Origin: Rickettsiales bacterium | GTDB taxonomy: Bacteria; Pseudomonadota; Alphaproteobacteria; Rickettsiales; CANDYO01 | Length of the DNA: 6,142 bases | Direction of reading: 5' to 3' | Assembly (NCBI GenBank): GCA_947424995.1 | Contig: CANDYO010000122.1 | Coordinates: 1 to 6,142 of the forward strand | In this document: positions 1-4,955 of the stretch, one piece after another | Layout of the letters: each line of letters begins with the position of its first letter | Position numbering within the stretch: position 1 is the first letter of the stretch | The notes under the pieces: model-generated | Databases searched by the model: none | Seen by the model: only the letters and a program-made list of their open reading frames with translations | What the model was told of the DNA's origin: nothing | Position numbers and translations under genes: made by a program

Positions 1-1511
1 GCTTACAAGCTATGAAATTTTTAGTAGGGAAGGATGTAAATATTAATTTTGCAGATGAAAATGGCAATACTTTATTAATGTTTGCGGCTGCTAAGAACGA
101 TCAAGAATTTGTAGATCTTTTGTTAGCGAAAGGAGCTCACTTAAATACTCTTAATACATTAGGTTATACTGCTTTAATGTTTGCTTACAAAAAGCAACAC
201 ATGGGTGTTATGAAAGCTCTGCTTAAAAAAGGAGCAACACCTAGTGTTATTGATGTAGATAAAAATAGTATTTTAGTTTTTAAGCTTGAAAATGATGCTG
301 TAAAGACCCAGGAAATTCACCTTAAAACAAAAGCTTCGGTTAGCGATTCTCCTTTATTTTTAGCTTATAAAGATCAAAATACAGATGCTATGAAGATTTT
401 AATAGATAGTGGTCAAGATATTAATGCTGGAGATATAAATGGTAATACTATCTCGATGTTTGCAGCTAATACTAATAATATCCCTATGTTAAAATTTTTA
501 GCGACTATTAAAAATATTGATTTTTCAATCACGAATGAAAAAAGTGGAACAGCATTATCATTTGCTCATAGTAAGGGCCATCAAGAGGCTGTAGAGCTAA
601 TAATAGAAAAAGGTGGTAATCCAAACTTTAGTGATGGTAATGGCAATACTTTATTAATGTTTGCGGCGAATCGTAATCAAGTTGACTTTGTAAAATTCTT
701 AATAAGCAAAGGAGCAGATATTAGTGCTGTTAATAAATTGAATAAAGATGCTTTATGGTTTGCTTATAGTAAGCAAAACAAAGAAGTAATGAAGATTTTC
801 TTGCTTGATGAAAATGTTAAACCAGTTGTTATTGATTCGCAAAAGAATAGTATTGTTGTGTTAAAAGTTGATGGCAATAAAATTATTACATTAAAAGAAT
901 TTCCTATTAAAGCTAAAGCATCTGCTAGTGACACACCTTTGACACTTGCATGTAAGGCTGGAAAAATTGATGCTATAGACTATCTACTGGAGAATGAATT
1001 TGCTAGAACTAATGAAGCTGATGATCAAGGTAATACTGCTTTAATATATGCAGTTAAGAGTTCTCTAAAAGCTATGAATCTTTTAATACAGCATGAAGTT
1101 AATATAGATCAAGTTAATAATCTTGGTAAAAGTGCCTTATGGTTTGCTCAAAATAGTAATAATCAAGATGCTGAGAAACTTCTTTTAGCTTCTGGAGCTG
1201 CCACTAAAGGCGCAAATGTTGACTCTATTGTAAGAAGTTTTAATAGTAACCCTATAAAATTTGTTCTTGATTATCATACGAAAATTAAGCCTGCAGTAGA
1301 AGCTCTCGAGCATTTAGGTATCCTGCATAAACACTCAGATAAGATGGCGGTTTATTTGGATAAGACTATTGAATGTCTAGATAAAAAATCTACAGCAGAT
1401 TGCAAAAAAACAAATTGTGATAAAGATTATGGCGATCAATTATACGGTATATGTGGAAAAGACGGCTTCAAATATAGCGATTATAGCGATTATAGCGATA
1501 GCGAACTTTAA
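1..1511 (+). CDS. Ankyrin-repeat protein, 5'-partial
   Basis: This is an ankyrin-repeat protein, probably a protein-binding scaffold or secreted host-interaction factor; that role is inferred from such proteins in intracellular bacteria. The frame is open to the window edge: codons 3-11 read L-Q-A and join smoothly to the Met at 12 within a helix of an ankyrin unit. No Shine-Dalgarno precedes position 12, so that Met is internal and the gene begins upstream. Counting from that Met, about ten ankyrin units span residues 17-400, with recurrent NGNTLLMFAA and ALWFAYSKQ helices and hydrophobic LL/LI second helices. They form two related modules, 17-209 and 210-400. Each module carries a beta-rich insert (about 77-110 and 271-306) between its second and third units. 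Residues 401-499 are not ankyrin: a helical part is followed by Cys455, 464, 469 and 481 and an acidic YSDYSDYSDSEL end. No membrane segment is visible. The gene converges on the flavoprotein gene, with a hairpin between them. Confidence 0.93.
   Translation, partial: LQAMKFLVGKDVNINFADENGNTLLMFAAAKNDQEFVDLLLAKGAHLNTLNTLGYTALMFAYKKQHMGVMKALLKKGATPSVIDVDKNSILVFKLENDAVKTQEIHLKTKASVSDSPLFLAYKDQNTDAMKILIDSGQDINAGDINGNTISMFAANTNNIPMLKFLATIKNIDFSITNEKSGTALSFAHSKGHQEAVELIIEKGGNPNFSDGNGNTLLMFAANRNQVDFVKFLISKGADISAVNKLNKDALWFAYSKQNKEVMKIFLLDENVKPVVIDSQKNSIVVLKVDGNKIITLKEFPIKAKASASDTPLTLACKAGKIDAIDYLLENEFARTNEADDQGNTALIYAVKSSLKAMNLLIQHEVNIDQVNNLGKSALWFAQNSNNQDAEKLLLASGAATKGANVDSIVRSFNSNPIKFVLDYHTKIKPAVEALEHLGILHKHSDKMAVYLDKTIECLDKKSTADCKKTNCDKDYGDQLYGICGKDGFKYSDYSDYSDSEL
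60..1211 (+). repeat. Tandem duplication of a five-ankyrin module
   Basis: The protein contains two consecutive modules of about 193 residues, nt 60-638 and 639-1211. Both have the order ank, ank, beta-rich insert, ank, ank, ank. The clearest DNA trace is a perfect 29-bp direct repeat at 60-88 and 639-667, an offset of 579 bp (193 codons), encoding NGNTLLMFAA. A diverged third relative begins at 439. Offsets between matching landmarks drift from 193 to 196 codons (NGNT at residues 17 and 210; KNS at 84 and 278; KAS at 107 and 302). This indicates an old duplication with small indels rather than a fresh one. Confidence 0.8.
1473..1499 (+). repeat. 9-bp tandem repeat (TATAGCGAT x3)
   Basis: Three perfect head-to-tail copies of TATAGCGAT are followed by a partial AGCGA. 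They lie in frame at the 3' end of the ankyrin gene and encode Tyr-Ser-Asp three times, then Ser-Glu-Leu and the stop. Because the unit is 9 bp, gain or loss of a copy would change the tail length without shifting the frame. Confidence 0.9.
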
Positions 1512-1523
1512 GAGTAAAAATGT

Positions 1524-1575
1524 TGAGATTGCCTTCTTGGTCAAGTGCTAGCACTTGATTGAGGAGGTAATATCA
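1524..1575 (+). terminator. Long hairpin, likely terminator of ankyrin gene
   Basis: The core is a perfect 18-bp palindrome, TCAAGTGCTAGCACTTGA at 1541-1558. The pairing continues outward without interruption to 1528/1571, giving a stem of about 20 bp with a CTAG loop. Three more pairs follow one mismatch. The outer stem contains five G.U pairs when read as + strand RNA; on the other strand these would be A.C mismatches, so only + transcripts form the full stem. It begins about 17 nt after the ankyrin stop. A run of six T lies at 1586-1591, about 15 nt past the stem, which is further than a classic intrinsic terminator. Termination or 3'-end protection is therefore inferred. The 7-bp core could also work weakly for the converging flavoprotein transcript. 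Confidence 0.55.
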
Positions 1576-1597
1576 TTGTTATTAATTTTTTAAAAGA

Positions 1598-2113
1598 CTA
1601 ATGAAAATAATTGATTACTTTTCTTGCTTTGCTAATTTCTACTTCGTTAAATTTTTTTAGTTCTGGATTATTACCATTATAAATGAAACTACAGCCTTGA
1701 TATTTAATTCCTAAATATTCACAAGTTTGTTCAATGGGATCTTCAAAACCTCTTGGCAGAGATGTGCCATAACTGGCAATTACAAAAAGTTTTTTTCCTC
1801 GTAATTTGCGCCCGATATCTTTACGTATTTCTAATAAGTCACTAAGACGATCAATGAATATTTTCATGATTGCGCTAACGGAATACCAATATACTGGGGT
1901 TGCAAGGATTATTAATTCATGTTGAACCACCCGTTCCATCGTAACAAGATAATCATCATCTCTATTGCGATGCTCATAATCATATGCTGATATCTTTAAG
2001 GTATTTAAATCAATAATAGGAATATTATTATCATCAATGATAGTTTTTATAGCCTGATCAGTTTCGCTAGAGCTTCTAGAGCTTCCATGGATGATTATAG
2101 CAGAATTGGTCAT
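1598..2113 (-). CDS. NADPH-dependent FMN reductase-like flavoprotein
   Basis: This 171-residue protein has the flavodoxin-like fold of the NADPH-dependent FMN reductase / NAD(P)H oxidoreductase family, cytoplasmic FMN enzymes that reduce flavins, quinones or related electrophiles. The first strand, AIIIHGSSR (residues 5-13), leads into a Ser-rich FMN-phosphate loop, SSRSSSETD (11-19). ATPVYWYSVSA at 71-81 is the family PVYW segment that packs on the isoalloxazine ring, followed by the helix IMKIFIDRLSDLL. VIASYGTS at 111-118 is the next strand and flavin-contacting loop. The length is normal for the family. The start at 2113 follows a weak purine stretch (AGAGA) about seven bases upstream. 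It lies 41 bp after the 294-residue gene on the same strand, with no obvious terminator between, so co-transcription is likely. Its stop faces the end of the ankyrin gene. The substrate cannot be told from sequence. Confidence 0.85.
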   Translation of the reverse strand: MTNSAIIIHGSSRSSSETDQAIKTIIDDNNIPIIDLNTLKISAYDYEHRNRDDDYLVTMERVVQHELIILATPVYWYSVSAIMKIFIDRLSDLLEIRKDIGRKLRGKKLFVIASYGTSLPRGFEDPIEQTCEYLGIKYQGCSFIYNGNNPELKKFNEVEISKARKVINYFH

Positions 2114-2154
2114 TTTTTTCTCTATTGAAAACTTCTATTGGTGGTAACTTTTAA

Positions 2155-3039
2155 CTATTGATCACCTAACACTACCATCACTTCTGAGTAACAATTGGTT
2201 AGCAGATCATCTAAAATATTGCCTTGCATAAAATCGTCTTCGATATTCTTATCAAGAATTTTTAGTTTTACTAGTAGTTGCCTCATATGAGCAGAAGGGT
2301 CGACTACGTTTTGAAGGTCTAATAGTACGTCTGCTGGAGCGGAATTTATAGCAGTTAGAAGTTTCTCTAATGTAGTGCCGGATTCTATAAGTTCTAATAA
2401 ATCAGTAGCGCCTTGTTGCATATTAGTAAGATTATCAACTAAAACTGTTTGTAGTGATGATGTATCAAGGTTATTGGTGACTGCATCCAGGTATTGGGTT
2501 AAGCTAGATTCAGAAGTCAATATTTCTTCATTTAAGTCTCTTGTAGCTAAAGGTAACTGCTCTAATACAGAGCTAATCATATAATAGAAGATATTGATTA
2601 TATTTAGAAAGCCACCTGCATCTTGAGCAGTTAAAAGGCCGCCTGGCATCTGACGATCTATATCATGCTGTATAGATTGTTGAATATCGTTGAATATGGC
2701 TAAATATTCTTTTGCAAGTGGAACTATGAATGGGTTTGTTAACATTTTGTCTACGATTTGAGCTAACTCTTTTAGGTCAGTTTTTATGCTCGTTTGCAAA
2801 GTGTATAATTTAACAGTTTTAGGAGTTACGCTTAAAGATTCGCTCTGATAGTTAGATAGATCTTGAGTTATGTTAGATAAAGCGCTTTCTAATTTTAACC
2901 AAGAGATATATTTTCTGGTGTCTTGACAGGTGAGGGGCAAAACTTCTACCCCTAGAGCTAAATCATCCAATGTTAAATCAAAATTTTTGTTAAAATCATT
3001 ATAATATCTATAGTCATTATTGGTTGTCATTGTGCTCAT
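2155..3039 (-). CDS. Hypothetical helical protein, 294 residues
   Basis: I do not recognise a family. The protein looks soluble, acidic and mostly alpha-helical, with repeated leucine-rich amphipathic stretches (about 43-62, 82-125, 142-165, 178-235, 252-292). There is no signal peptide and no convincing membrane segment; the most hydrophobic part, GGFLNIINIFYYMISSVLEQL (about 142-162), contains polar residues. The first 20 residues are polar and rich in Asn, Asp and Tyr. There are only two cysteines (38, 283). The start at 3039 is supported by a good Shine-Dalgarno (AGAGAGG) seven bases upstream; the alternative Met4 would be too far from it. It is a real gene by length, ribosome site and tight linkage (41 bp) to the flavoprotein gene downstream. 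The partnership gives no clear function. A secreted or host-directed role is possible but not shown. Confidence 0.75.
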   Translation of the reverse strand: MSTMTTNNDYRYYNDFNKNFDLTLDDLALGVEVLPLTCQDTRKYISWLKLESALSNITQDLSNYQSESLSVTPKTVKLYTLQTSIKTDLKELAQIVDKMLTNPFIVPLAKEYLAIFNDIQQSIQHDIDRQMPGGLLTAQDAGGFLNIINIFYYMISSVLEQLPLATRDLNEEILTSESSLTQYLDAVTNNLDTSSLQTVLVDNLTNMQQGATDLLELIESGTTLEKLLTAINSAPADVLLDLQNVVDPSAHMRQLLVKLKILDKNIEDDFMQGNILDDLLTNCYSEVMVVLGDQ

Positions 3040-3045
3040 ATCAAA

Positions 3046-3052
3046 ACCTCTC
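3046..3052 (-). promoter_or_regulatory. Shine-Dalgarno of the 294-residue gene
   Basis: On the - strand AGAGAGG is followed by seven bases (TTTTGAT) and then the ATG at 3039. This spacing fixes Met1 as the start rather than Met4. Confidence 0.7.
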
Positions 3053-3196
3053 TTTATATTGCGTTATATAGTAACTAGTATTCATTATTTTTAGAAATAT
3101 ATAATAATAACAAATTATTAATTAACTATTAATATAATAATTGTAGATTAGAAAATATAAGAATTTTAAATATTGTTATATTATTATGTAGTTATC

Positions 3197-3230
3197 ATAC
3201 TAATCTTCAGTAATGACTGAACATTGGTAT
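3197..3230. repeat. Intergenic inverted repeat
   Basis: The arms 3197-3211 and 3216-3230 pair around the loop AATG: six perfect pairs (TTCAGT with ACTGAA), one C.C mismatch, then eight pairs including one T.G. The single wobble pairs better in + strand RNA. No T-run follows on either strand, so it is not a standard intrinsic terminator, although it lies downstream of the effector-binding gene on the - strand. It could be a protein site, a 3'-end structure or part of a decayed repeat. Confidence 0.6.
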
Positions 3231-3253
3231 TACTCTCGACCTAGCTAAGGTTT

Positions 3254-3271
3254 GGCCAAGAAGAGGTGGCC
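3254..3271. repeat. GC-rich small inverted repeat
   Basis: GGCCA and TGGCC, five bases each, flank an 8-base spacer; the left arm lies inside the 8-bp palindrome TTGGCCAA (3252-3259). It sits 11 bases beyond the stop of the effector-binding gene. On the - strand it would be the first hairpin in that gene's 3' untranslated region, but no T-run follows, so termination is only a possibility. Confidence 0.4.
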
Positions 3272-3282
3272 CATCTATTTAA

Positions 3283-3783
3283 TTACTTCTTAATCCCAAC
3301 ATATACATCGAGAGCTGCATTTTGTGGATCCATTGCTCGTTCATCGTAAACTTCAAAATCAGCAATATATTCTCTTTTTCCTCCTAAGCCTTTGTCGCCA
3401 ACTTGTTCCATTTGCCAAACTTTCTGCCAAACGCTTATACATACAAGCGGCATAGCACCAGGACCATTGGTGAATTTTATATAAGTTTGCTCAGGTATAG
3501 TGAGTGCAGCAAAACCTTCTGCAAGTTTGTCAAAGGTTTCTACTTCTTCGCCGACAAAATAAGTATATTCTCCAGTGTAATCACTTTCATACTCAGTATA
3601 AACGCAATAAGTGGTGCCTGGCTTTTTACGATTAGCAATTTTTTCTGGTGCATGTTGCTGAAAATATTTTTGAATTTGAGCTCCTATTTTAGCAGTAAGA
3701 GGATTCATCTCAGCATCGGTGCTAGTTCTTGCAGTAATACCTACTAGTTTAATTTCTGGTAATTTTATCGTGATATTTTCCAT
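3283..3783 (-). CDS. GyrI-like / AraC effector-binding domain protein
   Basis: This 166-residue protein is a stand-alone effector-binding domain of the GyrI-like / AraC_E_bind superfamily (YdeE-like), which binds small hydrophobic or cationic molecules in a pocket between two repeated beta-alpha-beta halves. Supporting features are the start ITIKLPEIKLVGITART (4-20); the edge strand TTYCVYTEYESDYTGEYTYFVGEEV (57-81); the TYIKF strand (100-104); and the C-terminal SVWQKVWQM helix (117-125) followed by REYIADFEVYDERAMDPQNAALDVYVGIK (137-165). The last segment is the family hallmark. There is no helix-turn-helix, so it is not a transcription factor by itself; sequestering or hydrolysing a small molecule is the family-level alternative. 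The start at 3783 has AAGGA seven bases upstream. It begins 27 bp after rlmB stops, on the same strand, so it is probably translated from the rlmB transcript. The ligand is unknown. Confidence 0.85.
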   Translation of the reverse strand: MENITIKLPEIKLVGITARTSTDAEMNPLTAKIGAQIQKYFQQHAPEKIANRKKPGTTYCVYTEYESDYTGEYTYFVGEEVETFDKLAEGFAALTIPEQTYIKFTNGPGAMPLVCISVWQKVWQMEQVGDKGLGGKREYIADFEVYDERAMDPQNAALDVYVGIKK

Positions 3784-3810
3784 TATTTATTCCTTAATAC
3801 GAGGATTCAT

Positions 3811-4581
3811 CTAGTTTTTTAGTTTAAGCTTTGTAATATTATATTTAGAAAACTCATATAAAGCAATGGCAGCTGCATTTGAAACATTTAAGCTTTCTAG
3901 ATTGGCGGCAATAGGAATTTTAACTAAATAGTCACAATTTTCTCTGGTTAATTTGCGCATACCAGTATCTTCGGAACCTAGAATCAGCACTATTTTATCG
4001 GAGAAAACTGATTGATTAAGCTCCAAAGTGGTATGGCCATCAAGCCCTATGATCCAATAGCCTTCTTTCTTTAAAGTTTTGATGCAATTGGCAATATTGG
4101 TTACATTTACCATAGGTACAGCTTCGCATGCTCCCGCTGCGCACTTAACGATAGTGTTATTTTCTTTAGGGCTATGATGTTCTGGCAAAATAACTGCGTC
4201 AGCTGAGAAAGCTGCTGCCGATCTAATAATGGCGCCGATATTATGAGGGTCAGTAATTTGATCCAAAATTAACAAACAAGAGGTAGTTTTTAAAGCGGTT
4301 TCAGCTAAAATATCTTCAAGATCTAGAGGCTTCAACGGTAGAGTTTCTAAGATGATATTTTGATGATTACTGCCGATTGGTAACATCATATCTATTTGAT
4401 GAGCTTCAAGTAGATGTAGGGAGATTTTTAATTCTGGGAATTTTGGTTCTAGTTCCTGCCAAATAGCTTTAGTAGTGTATAAGTTTTTGCATTTTCGTTT
4501 AGGATTATGTAAAGCTGCAACTACTGGGTGTTTACCGTAAATTAATAATTCTTGATTGTTAGGCTTTTTTTTATGAAACAT
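3811..4581 (-). CDS. rlmB: 23S rRNA (guanosine-2'-O)-methyltransferase RlmB
   Basis: This is an SPOUT (TrmH-family) methyltransferase that uses S-adenosylmethionine to methylate the 2'-O of a guanosine in 23S rRNA (G2251 in E. coli numbering), in the peptidyl-transferase P loop. Residues 12-83 are the TrmH substrate-binding domain (YGKHPVVAAL at 15-24; SNHQNIIL at 71-78). Motif 1 is LDQITDPHNIGAIIRSA at 106-122, with Asn114 and the catalytic-type Arg120. Motif 2 is LILGSEDTG at 199-207. Motif 3 is SLNVSNAAAIALYE at 230-243. The last two build the trefoil-knot cofactor site. At 256 residues the length is normal. Asp205 replaces the usual Gly of GSEG. The start at 4581 lacks a strong Shine-Dalgarno, with only AAAGA some 10 bases upstream. 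It is divergent from the tRNA-tuf unit, fitting an alphaproteobacterial translation-gene neighbourhood. TrmH-family tRNA methylation is the main alternative, less likely given the N-terminal domain. Confidence 0.9.
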   Translation of the reverse strand: MFHKKKPNNQELLIYGKHPVVAALHNPKRKCKNLYTTKAIWQELEPKFPELKISLHLLEAHQIDMMLPIGSNHQNIILETLPLKPLDLEDILAETALKTTSCLLILDQITDPHNIGAIIRSAAAFSADAVILPEHHSPKENNTIVKCAAGACEAVPMVNVTNIANCIKTLKKEGYWIIGLDGHTTLELNQSVFSDKIVLILGSEDTGMRKLTRENCDYLVKIPIAANLESLNVSNAAAIALYEFSKYNITKLKLKN

Positions 4582-4618
4582 TTTTGACTAAATCTTTTGT
4601 AAAGGATACATATAATGA

Positions 4619-4647
4619 TTGACAGATCATACAAGATATATTAAAAA
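4619..4647 (+). promoter_or_regulatory. Candidate sigma70 promoter of tRNA-Tyr/Gly-tuf
   Basis: A perfect -35 hexamer, TTGACA (4619-4624), is followed after 17 bases by a weaker -10, TAAAAA (4642-4647, 4 of 6). The predicted start near 4654 leaves a leader of about 38 bases to be trimmed from tRNA-Tyr. The promoter overlaps the candidate rlmB promoter on the other strand. No separate promoter is evident before tuf, so tuf probably depends on this one. Confidence 0.45.
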
Positions 4648-4653
4648 TAGCAA
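4626..4653 (-). promoter_or_regulatory. Candidate sigma70 promoter of rlmB
   Basis: On the - strand, TTGCTA (4653-4648, 4 of 6 to consensus), a 16-base spacer and TATGAT (4631-4626, 5 of 6) lie about 45 bases before the rlmB start. This predicts a leader of roughly 38 bases. It would also serve the effector-binding gene. AT-rich DNA makes chance matches common. Confidence 0.4.
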
Positions 4654-4691
4654 TCCTATAGATCATCTATTAATTTAGAAATCTAAGGCGT

Positions 4692-4778
4692 GGAGGGATG
4701 GCCGAGTGGTTAAAGGCAACAGACTGTAAATCTGTCCGTGTAATGCGTACGAAGGTTCGAATCCTTCTCCCTCCACCA
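4692..4778 (+). tRNA. tRNA-Tyr (GTA)
   Basis: This is a class II tRNA of 87 bases including an encoded CCA. The acceptor stem GGAGGGA (4692-4698) pairs with TCCCTCC (4768-4774), followed by discriminator A and CCA. The anticodon stem ACAGA (4719-4723) and TCTGT (4731-4735) encloses the loop CTGTAAA with anticodon GTA at 4726-4728. A long variable region (4736-4750) is as expected for bacterial tRNA-Tyr. The T arm GAAGG-TTCGAAT-CCTTC is perfect. It lies seven bases before tRNA-Gly, and the two plus tuf probably form one processed transcript. Confidence 0.97.
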
Positions 4779-4785
4779 TAATTTC

Positions 4786-4859
4786 GCGGGTGTAGCTCAA
4801 TGGTAGAGCCCCAGCCTTCCAAGCTGATCACGTGGGTTCGATTCCCATCACCCGCTCCA
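4786..4859 (+). tRNA. tRNA-Gly (TCC)
   Basis: This tRNA is 74 bases including the encoded CCA. The acceptor GCGGGTG (4786-4792) pairs with CACCCGC (4849-4855), with discriminator T and then CCA. The D stem is GCTC/GAGC. The anticodon loop is CTTCCAA with anticodon TCC at 4818-4820, which reads GGA and GGG. The T loop is TTCGATT. One oddity: the outermost anticodon-stem pair (positions 27-43; 4811 and 4827) is C.A rather than a Watson-Crick pair. It is followed after 96 bases by tuf, the order also seen around tufB of E. coli. Confidence 0.97.
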
Positions 4860-4874
4860 TAAATAACTAAATAA

Positions 4875-4946
4875 TTTTCTTCGCTATGCATAAAATTTAG
4901 TGAAGGATATGAAACTAAAATCATAATTTTTAAGAAGCGAAGGAGA
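4875..4946 (+). promoter_or_regulatory. tuf leader helix covering the ribosome site
   Basis: The tuf Shine-Dalgarno AAGGAG is at 4940-4945, ten bases before the ATG. The segment TTTTCTTCGCT (4875-4885) pairs with AGCGAAGGAGA (4936-4946) over 11 uninterrupted positions, nine Watson-Crick and two G.U, so the whole Shine-Dalgarno is in the helix. Inside this domain a second helix, TTTAGT (4896-4901) with ACTAAA (4914-4919), can form with a 12-base loop. The pairing is seen directly; a translational on/off role is inferred. Confidence 0.5.
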
Positions 4947-4955
4947 GAATGAACA

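Noticed and set aside
12..14. ATG at 12 as the true start of the ankyrin protein
   Set aside because: The frame stays open to the window edge, the upstream codons continue an ankyrin helix, and there is no Shine-Dalgarno.
1541..1558. Palindrome resembling a CIRCE/HrcA heat-shock operator
   Set aside because: CIRCE has TTAGCACTC and GAGTGCTAA arms with a 9-base spacer; here the arms are reversed with no spacer, and the site lies between gene ends, not upstream of a chaperone gene.
1561..1568. GAGGAGGT, a near-perfect Shine-Dalgarno on the + strand
   Set aside because: No ATG, GTG or TTG frame of useful length follows (an ATT-started frame stops after eight codons), and the bases are explained as the 3' arm of the hairpin.
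2375..3747. Frames of 69 and 114 codons on the + strand (2375-2584 and 3403-3747)
   Set aside because: They are antisense to the 294-residue gene and the effector-binding gene, which have better ribosome sites and, in the second case, clear family motifs.
4670..4924. Open frame of 84 codons on the - strand (GAGDGNRTH... type protein)
   Set aside because: It is the antisense of the two tRNA genes, a well-known false gene prediction; the tRNA structures explain the sequence fully.
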